This document shows positions 26,088 through 35,059 of a stretch of DNA of 64,000 bases, in pieces (position 1 is the stretch's first letter; each line of letters opens with the position of its first letter). The stretch spans positions 1,116,001 through 1,180,000 of the forward strand of contig NZ_JBFEFL010000001.1 of NCBI RefSeq assembly GCF_040717445.1. Reading direction: 5' to 3'. Both the position numbers and the translations under genes were made by a program. The notes under the pieces were generated by a model that saw nothing but the letters and a program-made list of their open reading frames with translations, made no database searches and was not told the origin of the DNA. The DNA is from Qipengyuania sp. JC766. GTDB lineage: Bacteria; Pseudomonadota; Alphaproteobacteria; Sphingomonadales; Sphingomonadaceae.

Positions 26088-26247
26088 ACCTTCTATCTTG
26101 GCGGATGTTCGAAGTGGGGCGTCAGCCGGACGGCAGCTTATTGTCTCGCATCGACTCAAAACGGACCGACCGCATTCGGTCCACAAGGTGTCGTTTCAGT
26201 CGCCGGCATCGATCAACCGCTTTCCACCCCACTCCCGGACGCTGCTC

Positions 26248-26856
26248 CTATCCGATCGCTCCGGATTTCCTCAGCAACTGGTACGCCTCGACCACCCGGC
26301 CGAGGCGTTTTTCGTATTTGCGGTCGCCGCCGTTGCGGTCGGGGTGATAGCGGCGGACGAGTTCGGAATAGCGGCGGCGCAGGCGCTGGCGGTCGGTGTC
26401 GGTGCCGAGCCCCATCGTCTCCAGCGCTTCCGCCTCCTCGCGGCTGAAATGCCGGTTGCCGGTGCCCGTCGCCATGGCCATCGCGGCCTTGCGTTCGGCC
26501 CGGCTGCGGATGCCAGCGACACGCGCGCCGATCGCGTCCAGCGGATCGTCGTAGTCCGCCCACCGCGGCATGCCGTCGACGCCGGCTGTCGGCTTGAACG
26601 CGGGCTGTTCCGTGCGCCAACCGGACGCGGGCGACTGCGCGGCGAGGATCTCGTCCGCGCTCATCCCTTCGAACCAGTCGTACCCGGCGTTGAATTCGCG
26701 CACATGGTCCAGGCACAGCCAGCGCCATTGGCCCGGTCCGTCGAAACTGCTGCCCTGCGGTCCGGGCGCGCGGAATTCGCCTGCGCGGGTACAGGCGGGA
26801 TGCTCGCAGGTCCGGCCTTCGCTTTCGTATCGTCCGTGGAACTTCGATGGGCGCAT
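26248..26856 (-). CDS. J-domain protein with N-terminal Cys/His segment
   Basis: 202 residues. The C-terminal about 65 residues form a J domain with the invariant HPD motif (171-173 in RRYHPDRN), which stimulates Hsp70 ATPase. The N-terminal half has Cys17, His19, Cys22 and Cys48, His51, which could hold zinc. Genes of this type usually lie beside bolA and cobS in alphaproteobacteria; here bolA is divergent 57 bases away, but cobS is about 6.4 kb distant. Confidence 0.9.
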   Translation of the reverse strand: MRPSKFHGRYESEGRTCEHPACTRAGEFRAPGPQGSSFDGPGQWRWLCLDHVREFNAGYDWFEGMSADEILAAQSPASGWRTEQPAFKPTAGVDGMPRWADYDDPLDAIGARVAGIRSRAERKAAMAMATGTGNRHFSREEAEALETMGLGTDTDRQRLRRRYSELVRRYHPDRNGGDRKYEKRLGRVVEAYQLLRKSGAIG

Positions 26857-26913
26857 AGGGCTTAATGGTGGAGACTAGGACGCCGGATTTGAAGGGCCAA
26901 AAGAAGGACGGAC

Positions 26914-27183
26914 ATGGCATCGGTACAGGACGAAATGGAAACCAAGCTGCGCGAGGCGTTCGCGCCAACCCGGCTGGACATCATCAACGACAGCGCCACC
27001 CATCGCGGGCATTCGGGCGATGATGGCAGCGGCGAATCGCATTTCACCGTGGTCATCGAGGCGCCGGCCTTCGGCGACATGAGCCGGCTGGAACGCCAGC
27101 GCGCGGTGATCGGCGCACTGGGCGACATCGTGGGCGAGCGGGTCCACGCGGTCGCCATCCAGGCGAGCGCACCCACGCAATGA
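26914..27183 (+). CDS. BolA-family protein
   Basis: 89 residues. BolA proteins pair with monothiol glutaredoxins to bind [2Fe-2S] clusters and also influence transcription. The THRGHSGD segment and the C-terminal GERVHAVAIQA with its invariant His are visible. GAAGGACGG lies upstream of the ATG. The stop overlaps the next GST gene (ATGA), so this BolA is coupled to a GST rather than to a glutaredoxin gene. Confidence 0.93.
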   Translation: MASVQDEMETKLREAFAPTRLDIINDSATHRGHSGDDGSGESHFTVVIEAPAFGDMSRLERQRAVIGALGDIVGERVHAVAIQASAPTQ

Positions 27184-27896
27184 GCTACGACCTGTGGTAC
27201 TGGCCGGGCCTGCAGGGTCGCGGCGAATTCGTCCGCCTGTTCATGGCCGCTGCCGGGATCGAGTGGCGCGACAGGGCACAGCAGGCCGATGCGCAGGCTC
27301 TGGTCGAGGACATGGAAGCGCGCGAGGACGGTCCCGATTTCGCGCCCTGGGCCCCGCCCTACATCGTGGACGACAGCGGCTTCGCCATCAGCCATGTCGC
27401 CCATATCCTCAGCTGGCTGACGGACCGGCACGATCTGGGCACCGGAGATAGCCGGACGGACCTCCATTTGATCCAGCTGCAACTGACCATCACCGACATC
27501 GTCGCGGAGGCGCACGATACGCACCACCCGGTGGCTGACAGCGCCTATTACGACGAGCAGAAGGACGAGGCGAAACGCGCGGCCGCCGCATTCCGGGACG
27601 AGCGCATGCCGAAATATTTCGACCATTTCGAAAAGGCGCTGGGCAAGCGGGAAGGCCCGTTCGTGGCGGGCGAAGGCTGGAGCCATGTCGACACGTCGCT
27701 GTTCGAGCTGGTCGAGGGGTTGCGCTATGCTTTCCCGACCCGGATGTCCGAGCTGGAAGGCGAGTATCCGAAGATAATCGCGTGCCGTGACGCGGTCGCG
27801 AGGATCGACGGGGTTGCGCAGTATGTTGCATCGGACCGCCGGATCGCGTTCAACGAGGACGGCATCTTCCGCCACTACCCGGAGCTCGACGCATGA
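27180..27896 (+). CDS. glutathione S-transferase (sigma/alpha-like N-terminus)
   Basis: 238 residues. The N-terminus YDLWYWPGLQGRGEFVRLFMAAAGIEW has Tyr where sigma-, mu- and alpha-class GSTs have the thiol-activating residue, followed by APPYIVDDSGFAISHVAHI for the glutathione site. The C-terminal domain is all-helical. Both ends overlap neighbours by four bases, tying it to bolA and pirin. Confidence 0.88.
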   Translation: MSYDLWYWPGLQGRGEFVRLFMAAAGIEWRDRAQQADAQALVEDMEAREDGPDFAPWAPPYIVDDSGFAISHVAHILSWLTDRHDLGTGDSRTDLHLIQLQLTITDIVAEAHDTHHPVADSAYYDEQKDEAKRAAAAFRDERMPKYFDHFEKALGKREGPFVAGEGWSHVDTSLFELVEGLRYAFPTRMSELEGEYPKIIACRDAVARIDGVAQYVASDRRIAFNEDGIFRHYPELDA

Positions 27897-28774
27897 TCGA
27901 ACAGACCGTCACCCCCACCACCCACGATCTCGGCGCCTTCGAGGTCCGGCGCGCCCTGCCCAGCCCGAAGCGGCGGATGGTCGGCCCGTTCGTGTTCGTG
28001 GACGAGTTCGGACCCGGTCAGCTCGACATCGGCGGCGGAATGGACGTGCGCCCGCATCCGCACATCAACCTCGCCACGGTAACCTGGCTGTTCCAGGGCG
28101 CCATCGACCACCGCGACAGCTTGGGCACGTTCAGCACGATCCGTCCCGGCACGGTGAACCTGATGACCGCCGGCACCGGCATCGTCCATTCCGAACGCAG
28201 TCCGGAGGAAGAGCGCGCCAAGGGGCCGGAACTATACGGCATGCAGACCTGGCTGGCCCTGCCCGACGGACGCGAGGAGATCGATCCGGCGTTCGAGGCG
28301 GTCTCCGACCTGCCGGTGATCGAGGACGGGGGCACGAAGGCGATCGTGATCATGGGCAGCCTCTGGGGCGAGCGTGCGACGACGACGACCCATGCCGAGA
28401 CGATCTACGCCGAGATCCTGCTGGGCGCGAATGGCTCCATACCGATCGAGGCCGATGCCGACGAACGCGCCCTCATGCTGGTCGGCGGGGAAGCCGAAGT
28501 GGACGGCATCGCGCTCGGCCTGTTCGAACTGACCGTCCTGAAGCCGGGCGAAGCGATGACGCTGCGCTCGCGCGAGGGCGCGCGCGCCATGCTGCTGGGC
28601 GGCGAAGCCTTCCGCACGAAGCGCCACGTCTACTGGAACTTCGTCAGTTCCGATCGGGACCGGATCGAGCAGGCGAAGGAGGACTGGCGCGAAGGGCGGT
28701 TCCCCAAGGTCCCCGGGGACGAGCACGAGCGGATTCCCTTGCCCGATCAGCCGAAGACGGTCAGCTATCCCTGA
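27893..28774 (+). CDS. pirin-family protein
   Basis: 293 residues, two-cupin pirin fold. Metal ligands are in RPHPHINLATVTWLFQG and in TAGTGIVHSE, matching the His/His/His/Glu set of pirins. Bacterial pirins include quercetinase-like dioxygenases and regulators of metabolic enzymes. A PIRIN_C domain follows (KPGEAMTLRSREGARAMLLGGE). The start overlaps the GST stop (ATGA). Confidence 0.93.
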   Translation: MIEQTVTPTTHDLGAFEVRRALPSPKRRMVGPFVFVDEFGPGQLDIGGGMDVRPHPHINLATVTWLFQGAIDHRDSLGTFSTIRPGTVNLMTAGTGIVHSERSPEEERAKGPELYGMQTWLALPDGREEIDPAFEAVSDLPVIEDGGTKAIVIMGSLWGERATTTTHAETIYAEILLGANGSIPIEADADERALMLVGGEAEVDGIALGLFELTVLKPGEAMTLRSREGARAMLLGGEAFRTKRHVYWNFVSSDRDRIEQAKEDWREGRFPKVPGDEHERIPLPDQPKTVSYP

Positions 28775-28796
28775 CAGCGAGGACGGGGAGGAAAAC

Positions 28797-29624
28797 ATGG
28801 CGGACGCGAATGCCTTCGAAGGCCACGCATGGTGGATCACCGGCGCGAGCAGCGGCATCGGTGCGGCGCTGGCGCGCGAACTGGGCCGGCGCGGTGCGCG
28901 GATCGTGCTGTCGGGGCGTGACGAGGCCCGACTGGAGGCGGTCGCTACGGAGATCGCCACCGAAACCCTGGCCCTGCCATTCGACGTGCGGGACGAGGAC
29001 GCGATGCTGGCGGCGCGCGGCCGGGCCCTGGAATGGTCCGGCGGGATCGACGGCTTCGTCGCCAATGCCGGCATCAGCCAGCGCAGCCGCGCGACGAAAA
29101 CCGCGATGGAGGTCTATCGCGACATCATCGACATCGATCTGACGGCGCAAATCGCCGCGACGCAGGCGCTGCTTCCCCACATGACGACGCGCGGATCGGG
29201 GCGGCTCGTTTTCATCTCGTCCATCGCCGGCAAGGTCGGCGTGCCGATGCGCACCGCCTACAGCGCGGCGAAATTCGGTCTTGCCGGCTATGCCGACGCC
29301 CTGCGGGCCGAGCTTTCGCAGAACGGCGTGGACGTCCACGTGATCTATCCGGGATCGGTCGCCACAAACGTTTCGCGCAACGCGCTGACCGGCGAGGGCA
29401 AGGCGCGCGGGCGCAGCGACCGTGCGATCGACGAGGGCATCCCCGCAGACGAAGCGGCTGCGACGATGCTGGACGCGATCGCTCTCAACCAGCGGGAAAT
29501 CATCGTGGCGCGCGGCATGGAGGAAGCGATGGGCGAAATGCGCCGGACGCCGGACCAGCTGTTCGACCAGGTCGCGGCGATGGTCGCCAACGGATACATG
29601 GAAAAGATGGAGGCGGACGAATGA
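28797..29624 (+). CDS. short-chain dehydrogenase/reductase
   Basis: 275 residues, classical SDR: TGASSGIG cofactor loop (about 16-23), NAGIS strand, ISSIAGK catalytic Ser and YSAAK catalytic Tyr/Lys. Likely NADP(H)-dependent oxidoreductase of a small carbonyl or alcohol. It begins 22 bases after pirin with GGAGG upstream, and overlaps the hydrolase (ATGA). Confidence 0.92.
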   Translation: MADANAFEGHAWWITGASSGIGAALARELGRRGARIVLSGRDEARLEAVATEIATETLALPFDVRDEDAMLAARGRALEWSGGIDGFVANAGISQRSRATKTAMEVYRDIIDIDLTAQIAATQALLPHMTTRGSGRLVFISSIAGKVGVPMRTAYSAAKFGLAGYADALRAELSQNGVDVHVIYPGSVATNVSRNALTGEGKARGRSDRAIDEGIPADEAAATMLDAIALNQREIIVARGMEEAMGEMRRTPDQLFDQVAAMVANGYMEKMEADE

Positions 29625-30532
29625 GCATGGACCTGACACGCGTGACACTGGCCAACGGCATCGAGCTCGATGTCGTCGACACAGGTCCGAAGGACGCGCC
29701 CGTCCTCATGTTCCTGCATGGCTTCCCGGAAAGCCACCGGACCTGGCGCCACCAGATCGCGCATCTTTCGGACCGCTATCGCTGCATCGCGCCGGACCAG
29801 CGCGGCTATCGCGGCAGTTCCAAGCCGCAGGAGGTATCGGCCTACACGCCCGACAAGCTCATCGGCGACGTGTTCCTGCTGGCGGCGGAACTGGGCGTGG
29901 ACGAATTCACCGTCGTCGGCCACGACTGGGGCGGCGCGATCGCCTGGGGCGTGGCGCTGATGGGACAGAAGGGTACCGGCACGGGCCGCGTCACGCGTTG
30001 CATCATCGCCAACGCGCCCCATCCCGCAGTCTTCCAGAAGCTGCTCTACACCAATCGCCACCAGCGCGAGTCCAGCCAGTACATGCGGGGTTTCCGCGAT
30101 ACCGGGAACGATGCGCTGGTGCGCGAACACGGTCTCGTCGGCATCCTCATGAAAGAGGTCAAGTGGGACCGCCCCGATGCCATGGAGAAGGAAGAGCGCG
30201 ACGCGCTGCTGGAGGACTGGCAGGACCGCGAGGCGGCTTTCGGCATGCTCAACTGGTACCGGGCGAGTCCCGTCGAGGTGCCGGCAATGGACGAGCCCTT
30301 CGAACTGCCCGATGGCTATTCGGCCTCCGGCCTGCCCGACCTGAAGATCCCGACACTGGTGATCTGGGCGCTGGAAGACCGCGCCCTGCCGCCCGAAAAC
30401 CTCGAAGGCCTGGACGCGGTGATCCCCGACCTGGAAATCGTGAAGGTGCCCGATTGCGGACACTTCGTGCCGTGGGAAGCGCCCGAAGCGGTCAACGCGG
30501 CGATGGACACGTTTCTGGACCGAACCGGCTGA
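29621..30532 (+). CDS. alpha/beta-hydrolase, epoxide-hydrolase-like
   Basis: 303 residues. HGFPES oxyanion motif (33-38), nucleophile Asp102 in VGHDWGG, and the terminal His in DCGHFVPWE are the epoxide hydrolase/haloalkane dehalogenase arrangement. A lid Tyr is plausible in NWYRASP. Together with upstream GST, pirin and SDR it suggests a set handling reactive electrophiles such as epoxides; inference. Confidence 0.9.
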   Translation: MSMDLTRVTLANGIELDVVDTGPKDAPVLMFLHGFPESHRTWRHQIAHLSDRYRCIAPDQRGYRGSSKPQEVSAYTPDKLIGDVFLLAAELGVDEFTVVGHDWGGAIAWGVALMGQKGTGTGRVTRCIIANAPHPAVFQKLLYTNRHQRESSQYMRGFRDTGNDALVREHGLVGILMKEVKWDRPDAMEKEERDALLEDWQDREAAFGMLNWYRASPVEVPAMDEPFELPDGYSASGLPDLKIPTLVIWALEDRALPPENLEGLDAVIPDLEIVKVPDCGHFVPWEAPEAVNAAMDTFLDRTG

Positions 30533-30541
30533 GCCGGCGCG

Positions 30542-31639
30542 TCAGCCGGTCCACTCGATCCACGCCCCGTGCGGGTGTGCGGTCGCAAGCGTGTGCCACT
30601 CCTCGCCGCCGGGCCAGTATCGCACGCGCAGTTCGTGGCGGTGGAGGTCGCGGTTCGCTTCGAGCGATATCCAGGCGAGCGGCGCATCCTCGCTTGCCGC
30701 GGCGCCCAGTTCCTCCATGGTCGCCTCGATCCGCTCGCGCTGCTCCTGCGGCAGGTACTGCCACACGACCGAGTGCATCAGGACGCGCGTCGTACCGGCG
30801 CCCGGCCCTTCATTCTGCGCCATCGCGGCGACGAAGGCATCGGCCGCCTGCCGCTCGACCTCGGGCGGAAAGGTCCGCGCCGCGGCAATGGCCGCATCGA
30901 GGCGCGCGAAGCGTTCGGTCTGCTCTGGCCAGATATAGGCCCGCAGGCGCAGCGCCGCGTCCTCATCGGTCAGGTCGACCGGCTTGATGTCGCAGCCGCG
31001 CGCCGCAACGATGTCGATGTCCGCCTGCGGAGGCGGGTCCCCGCGCCAGTCGGGGGCAATCTGCATCCGCGCAGTGGCCGGGCCGGTGGTCGTTCCGCCC
31101 AAGTCGTAGCGATAGCGCCGCATCATCAGATTGACGCCCGCGCTCGACCCCAGCTCGTACAGCGCGAAATCGCCCGCCAGCCCGCGGTCCGCCAGCCACA
31201 GGAGCGCCGCCGCGTAGCAGGCCGACCGGCCCGCCTCGTTGGTCTGCGGCGGTCCGTCCAGCCACGGCATCAGCACCGCTTCGTGCCGCTCCATGACGTC
31301 CGCCAGGAGCGCGGCAGCCTCGCTCACGCGCTGTCCCGTGAAGAGCGGCGCGAGCTCGGGCGCATCGCCCGACAGGTGCAGCGCGTGCAGCCCGCCCGCC
31401 ACTCTCAGCGGCAGTGCATCGGCCAGCGGCGGTCCGGCCCACATGCGGACGCGCCGCATGACTGCCCCGCCCCGCTCGCTATCCAGCAATTCCCGCAAGG
31501 CCGCGCAAATATCCGCGGTGATCTGCGCGCCGTTGTCCCGGCAATAGGCGACCTGGTTCTCGAAGGCGCGATCGACCGCCTCGGTCCCGGTCGCCTGCGG
31601 GTCGATCACCTCGTATTGCGCGTCCCTGTCGATTGCCAT
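30542..31639 (-). CDS. DUF2332 domain protein
   Basis: 365 residues, soluble. The sequence fits DUF2332 ([23 protein letters not shown] in the centre, followed by [14 protein letters not shown]). The region around LGSSAG looks like a degenerate SAM-binding loop, so a methyltransferase-like fold is possible but unproven. It converges on the hydrolase gene and is divergent from hisG with 41 bases between starts. Confidence 0.82.
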   Translation of the reverse strand: MAIDRDAQYEVIDPQATGTEAVDRAFENQVAYCRDNGAQITADICAALRELLDSERGGAVMRRVRMWAGPPLADALPLRVAGGLHALHLSGDAPELAPLFTGQRVSEAAALLADVMERHEAVLMPWLDGPPQTNEAGRSACYAAALLWLADRGLAGDFALYELGSSAGVNLMMRRYRYDLGGTTTGPATARMQIAPDWRGDPPPQADIDIVAARGCDIKPVDLTDEDAALRLRAYIWPEQTERFARLDAAIAAARTFPPEVERQAADAFVAAMAQNEGPGAGTTRVLMHSVVWQYLPQEQRERIEATMEELGAAASEDAPLAWISLEANRDLHRHELRVRYWPGGEEWHTLATAHPHGAWIEWTG

Positions 31640-31644
31640 CGCGA

Positions 31645-31673
31645 TTGCCCTTTCCGGTACCCGGCCCTATCTG
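31645..31673 (+). promoter_or_regulatory. candidate promoter giving a leaderless hisG mRNA
   Basis: TTGCCC, 17 bases, TATCTG ends seven bases before the hisG ATG at 31681. Transcription would start at or adjacent to the A of ATG. No Shine-Dalgarno precedes this start. Confidence 0.45.
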
Positions 31674-31680
31674 GCGCGCC

Positions 31681-32349
31681 ATGTCCCAAGCTCCGCTCAC
31701 CTTCGCCGTGCCCAAGGGCCGTATCCTCGAAGAAGCGCTGCCCGTGATGGCACGCGCGGGCGTCGTGCCGGAAGAGGCCTTCCACGACAAGGCCAACCGG
31801 TCGCTGACCTTTGCGACCACCCGCGACGACATGTCGCTCATCCGCGTGCGTGCCTTCGATGTCGCGACATTCGTCGCCCATGGCGGCGCGCAACTGGGGA
31901 TCGTCGGCTCCGACGTGATCGAGGAATTCGACTACGCCGACCTCTACGCGCCGGTCGATCTCGATATCGGGCATTGCCGTCTGTCGGTGGCGGAACCGGT
32001 CGAAGGTGCTGCCTCGGTCGACGGCGCGAGCCCCAACGAGAGCCACGTGCGGGTCGCGACGAAATATCCGAACTTGACCCGCCGCCATTTCGAGGCGCGC
32101 GGCATCCAGGCCGAATGCGTCAAGCTGAACGGCGCGATGGAAATCGCGCCCAGCCTGGGCATGTGCGGGCGGATCGTGGACCTCGTTTCCACCGGGCGGA
32201 CCCTCAAGCAGAACGGGCTGGTGGAAACCGCCCGCATCATGGACATTTCCGCGCGGCTGATCGCCAATCGCGCCGCAATGAAGACCGACTCGCGTGTCGC
32301 CGAACTGATCCAGGCCTTCCGGTCCGATGCGAAGGAAAAGGCCGCCTGA
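31681..32349 (+). CDS. hisG: ATP phosphoribosyltransferase HisG, short form
   Basis: 222 residues. First enzyme of histidine synthesis (ATP + PRPP to phosphoribosyl-ATP). The PRPP loop [18 protein letters not shown] is present near residue 165. The protein is the short form without the C-terminal regulatory domain, so it should need HisZ, which is not in the window. The stop overlaps the hisD start (TGATG). Confidence 0.95.
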   Translation: MSQAPLTFAVPKGRILEEALPVMARAGVVPEEAFHDKANRSLTFATTRDDMSLIRVRAFDVATFVAHGGAQLGIVGSDVIEEFDYADLYAPVDLDIGHCRLSVAEPVEGAASVDGASPNESHVRVATKYPNLTRRHFEARGIQAECVKLNGAMEIAPSLGMCGRIVDLVSTGRTLKQNGLVETARIMDISARLIANRAAMKTDSRVAELIQAFRSDAKEKAA

Positions 32350-33644
32350 TGCTGTGGCTCGATAGCAGGGACGCCGATTTCGAAAGCCGCTTCGCGCGGC
32401 TGGTCGATGCGCGCCGCGAAAGCGACGAGGACGTCCGCGGCGATGTCGCCGCGATCCTGCGCGACGTGCGCGCGGAAGGCGATGCCGAAGTCATCGAACT
32501 GACGCGCCGTTTCGACCGGCACGAACTGGACGATGGCGACGAAAGCTGGTGGTTCGGTCCGGACGCCTTTCGCCGGGCCTACGATGCGCTGGAAACGGAC
32601 CTGCGCGATGCGCTCGATCTCGCCGCCACGCGTATCCGCGCCTATCACGAAGCGCAGCTGCCCGAAGACCGGGACTATACAGACGATGCCGGGGTCCGGC
32701 TGGGGGCCAAGTGGCGCGCGGTGGACGCGGCGGGCATTTACGTTCCGGGCGGGCGCGCCGCCTATCCATCATCGCTCCTTATGAACGCCATTCCGGCGAA
32801 GGTGGCCGGGGTCGAGCGGATCGTCGCCGTCTCCCCCACGCCGCGCGGGCAGATCAATCCGCTGGTTTTGGCGGCCGCCCACATTGCCGGGCTGGACCGG
32901 CTCTGGCGGATCGGCGGGGCGCAGGCGATCGCGGCGCTGGCCTACGGCACGCAACGGATCGCGCGGGTGGACGTCATCACCGGTCCGGGCAATGCTTGGG
33001 TCGCGGAGGCCAAGCGGCAGCTTTACGGCGTGGTCGGCATCGACATGGTCGCAGGGCCGAGCGAGATCCTGGTGATCGCGGATGGCGAGAACGATCCCGA
33101 CTGGATCGCTGCCGACCTGCTCAGTCAGGCGGAGCACGATCCCAGTTCGCAATCGATACTCATTACCGACGATGCCGCCTTCGCCCGCCGGGTGGAAGAC
33201 CGGGTCACGGTCCAGTCTTCCATGCTCTCCACGCGCAAGGTCGCGCAGGAGAGCTGGAATGCGCACGGCACGATCATCGTGGTGGACCATCTCGACGAGG
33301 CGGTCCCGCTCGCCGACCGTCTGGCGGCCGAACACGTGGAACTGGCCGTCGCCGACCCCGAACCGATGATGGACCGGCTGCGACATGCGGGCAGCGTGTT
33401 CCTCGGCCGGATGACTCCCGAGGCGGTGGGCGATTACGTCGCCGGACCCAACCACGTCCTGCCGACCGGGCGCCGGGCCCGCTTCGCCAGCGGCCTTTCC
33501 GTGCTCGACTTCATGAAACGCACCAGCTTCCTCTCGGTCGGCGACAACGGCCTCGACGCGATCGGCCCTGCCGGCATCGCGCTCGCCCATGCCGAGGGGC
33601 TGCCCGCACACGCCAGATCGATCGAATTGAGGATGGGCAAATGA
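32349..33644 (+). CDS. hisD: histidinol dehydrogenase HisD
   Basis: 431 residues. Zinc enzyme catalysing the last two NAD-dependent oxidations from histidinol to histidine. Family signatures: YVPGGRAAYPSSLLMNAIPA, DVITGPGNAWVAEAKR, DMVAGPSEILVIAD, LLSQAEHDPSSQ (Gln and His zinc ligands) and the C-terminal GPNHVLPTG. It is coupled to hisG and to nusB (overlap ATGA). Confidence 0.97.
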   Translation: MLWLDSRDADFESRFARLVDARRESDEDVRGDVAAILRDVRAEGDAEVIELTRRFDRHELDDGDESWWFGPDAFRRAYDALETDLRDALDLAATRIRAYHEAQLPEDRDYTDDAGVRLGAKWRAVDAAGIYVPGGRAAYPSSLLMNAIPAKVAGVERIVAVSPTPRGQINPLVLAAAHIAGLDRLWRIGGAQAIAALAYGTQRIARVDVITGPGNAWVAEAKRQLYGVVGIDMVAGPSEILVIADGENDPDWIAADLLSQAEHDPSSQSILITDDAAFARRVEDRVTVQSSMLSTRKVAQESWNAHGTIIVVDHLDEAVPLADRLAAEHVELAVADPEPMMDRLRHAGSVFLGRMTPEAVGDYVAGPNHVLPTGRRARFASGLSVLDFMKRTSFLSVGDNGLDAIGPAGIALAHAEGLPAHARSIELRMGK

Positions 33645-34084
33645 ACAAACGCTCCCAGGCGCGTTCCGCCGCGCGGCTCGCCGCGGTGCAGGCGCTTTAC
33701 CAGCAGCAGATGGAAGGCACCGCCCTTGCGAAGCTTCTCAACGAATTCCACCAGCACCGGCTCGGCCGCGAGATCGAGGACGAGCAGATGGCGGATGCCG
33801 ACATCGACTTCTTCGACGATGTCGTGTCCGGCGTGGATGCCCGCCGGGACGAGATCGACGCGAAGCTGACCGCGCGCCTCGCTCAGGGCTGGACGTTGGC
33901 ACGGCTCGACAAGACGATGCTGCAGGTCCTGCGCGCCGGGGCTTACGAACTGATGGCTCGTCCCGACATCGCGATCGGCACGGCGATCGGCGAATATGTC
34001 GACGTCGCAAAGGCCTTCTTCGACGATCGGGAGGCGAAATTCGTCAACGGCATCCTGGACGGTATCGCGAAAGAGGTGCGGTGA
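33641..34084 (+). CDS. nusB: transcription antitermination factor NusB
   Basis: 147 residues, all-helical. Part of the rRNA antitermination complex with NusE (S10) binding boxA RNA. The ARLAAVQALYQQQM opening and AIGEYVDVAKAFFDDREAKFVNGILDGIA closing helices are typical. The hisD-nusB-thiL order with 4-base overlaps couples it to both neighbours. Confidence 0.94.
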   Translation: MNKRSQARSAARLAAVQALYQQQMEGTALAKLLNEFHQHRLGREIEDEQMADADIDFFDDVVSGVDARRDEIDAKLTARLAQGWTLARLDKTMLQVLRAGAYELMARPDIAIGTAIGEYVDVAKAFFDDREAKFVNGILDGIAKEVR

Positions 34085-34953
34085 ACGAAACCGCCTTCAT
34101 CGCGGCCCTCCGTTCGCTCGACCTGTCGGATGCCGCGCGCAATCTGGAGGACGACGCGGCCGTCCTCGAGATCGGCGGAGAGACCCTGGTTGTCACCCAC
34201 GATTCCATGGTCGAGGGCATTCACTTCCTCCCGGGACAGGACCCGGCCGACGTGGCGTGGAAACTGGTCGCCACCAATCTTTCCGACCTGGCGGCGAAAG
34301 GTGCCATGCCGGTCGGCGTGCTTCTTTCTTACATGCTCGGCGACGAGAACGAGCGCTTCATTGCAGGATTGCGTGACGTGCTGGCGCACTTCGAGGTCCC
34401 GCTTATCGGCGGAGACACCGTCAGGGGCGGACCGCCGCGGACCTTCGGCCTGACGGCCATCGGCCGCGCAACCAGCATGCCGGTGCCCGCACGCAGCGGC
34501 GCCAGGCCAGGTGACGCACTCTACCTTTGCGGTAACGTCGGTGCCGCGATGATGGAATTTGAAGCCCTAGAAAACGGCAAGGAGGTGGCAATCGGTACCT
34601 ATCGCCGTCCGCATCCCCTGCTGGCTGAGGGTGCCGCACTGGCCGCGCAAGTCACTGCAATGATGGATGTTTCCGACGGACTGCTGCTCGATGCCTCCCG
34701 CATCGCGCGCGCCAGCGGAGTCACCATCGACATAGCGACCGAAAGCGTCCCGATCGAAGCGCCCGCGAACCGGCGCGCAGACACGCTTCGCTGGGGAGAC
34801 GACTACGCCCTGCTCTTCACCCTGCGGCCGGGCACGAAACCGGCGGCGGCATCTGCGCGCATTGGACGAGTCCTCGACCTGTCGGGATCGCCGCTCCTGC
34901 TGGACGGTAAGCCACCCGCCGACGGAGACGCTCTCGGCTACATCCACCACTGA
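34081..34953 (+). CDS. thiL: thiamine-monophosphate kinase ThiL
   Basis: 290 residues from GTG overlapping the nusB stop. Phosphorylates thiamine phosphate to thiamine diphosphate. PurM-like fold: DDAAVLEIGG and VVTHDSMVEGIHF (metal Asp residues), LSDLAAKGAMPVG, and MDVSDGLLLDASRI. Slightly shorter than the E. coli enzyme. No TPP riboswitch is seen upstream. Confidence 0.94.
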   Translation: MNETAFIAALRSLDLSDAARNLEDDAAVLEIGGETLVVTHDSMVEGIHFLPGQDPADVAWKLVATNLSDLAAKGAMPVGVLLSYMLGDENERFIAGLRDVLAHFEVPLIGGDTVRGGPPRTFGLTAIGRATSMPVPARSGARPGDALYLCGNVGAAMMEFEALENGKEVAIGTYRRPHPLLAEGAALAAQVTAMMDVSDGLLLDASRIARASGVTIDIATESVPIEAPANRRADTLRWGDDYALLFTLRPGTKPAAASARIGRVLDLSGSPLLLDGKPPADGDALGYIHH

Positions 34954-34967
34954 GCGCGCGAGAGGGC

Positions 34968-34995
34968 TTGCCCTGCGGCCTTCCCCAATTATACC
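34968..34995 (+). promoter_or_regulatory. candidate promoter of hppA
   Basis: TTGCCC, 16 bases, TATACC lies between thiL and hppA. Transcription from near 35002 would give a leader of about 58 bases before the GTG at 35060. Confidence 0.45.
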
Positions 34996-35059
34996 CAGGC
35001 ATTCCTATGCGTGACCCGTAGAAAGCGGGCGCGCTCTTCTCTGGGATTGGGGAACCTTC

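Noticed and set aside
34954-35059. Riboswitch between thiL and hppA or upstream of thiL
   Set aside because: The gap is 106 bases without a TPP- or fluoride-type conserved core that I can recognise; thiL itself overlaps nusB.
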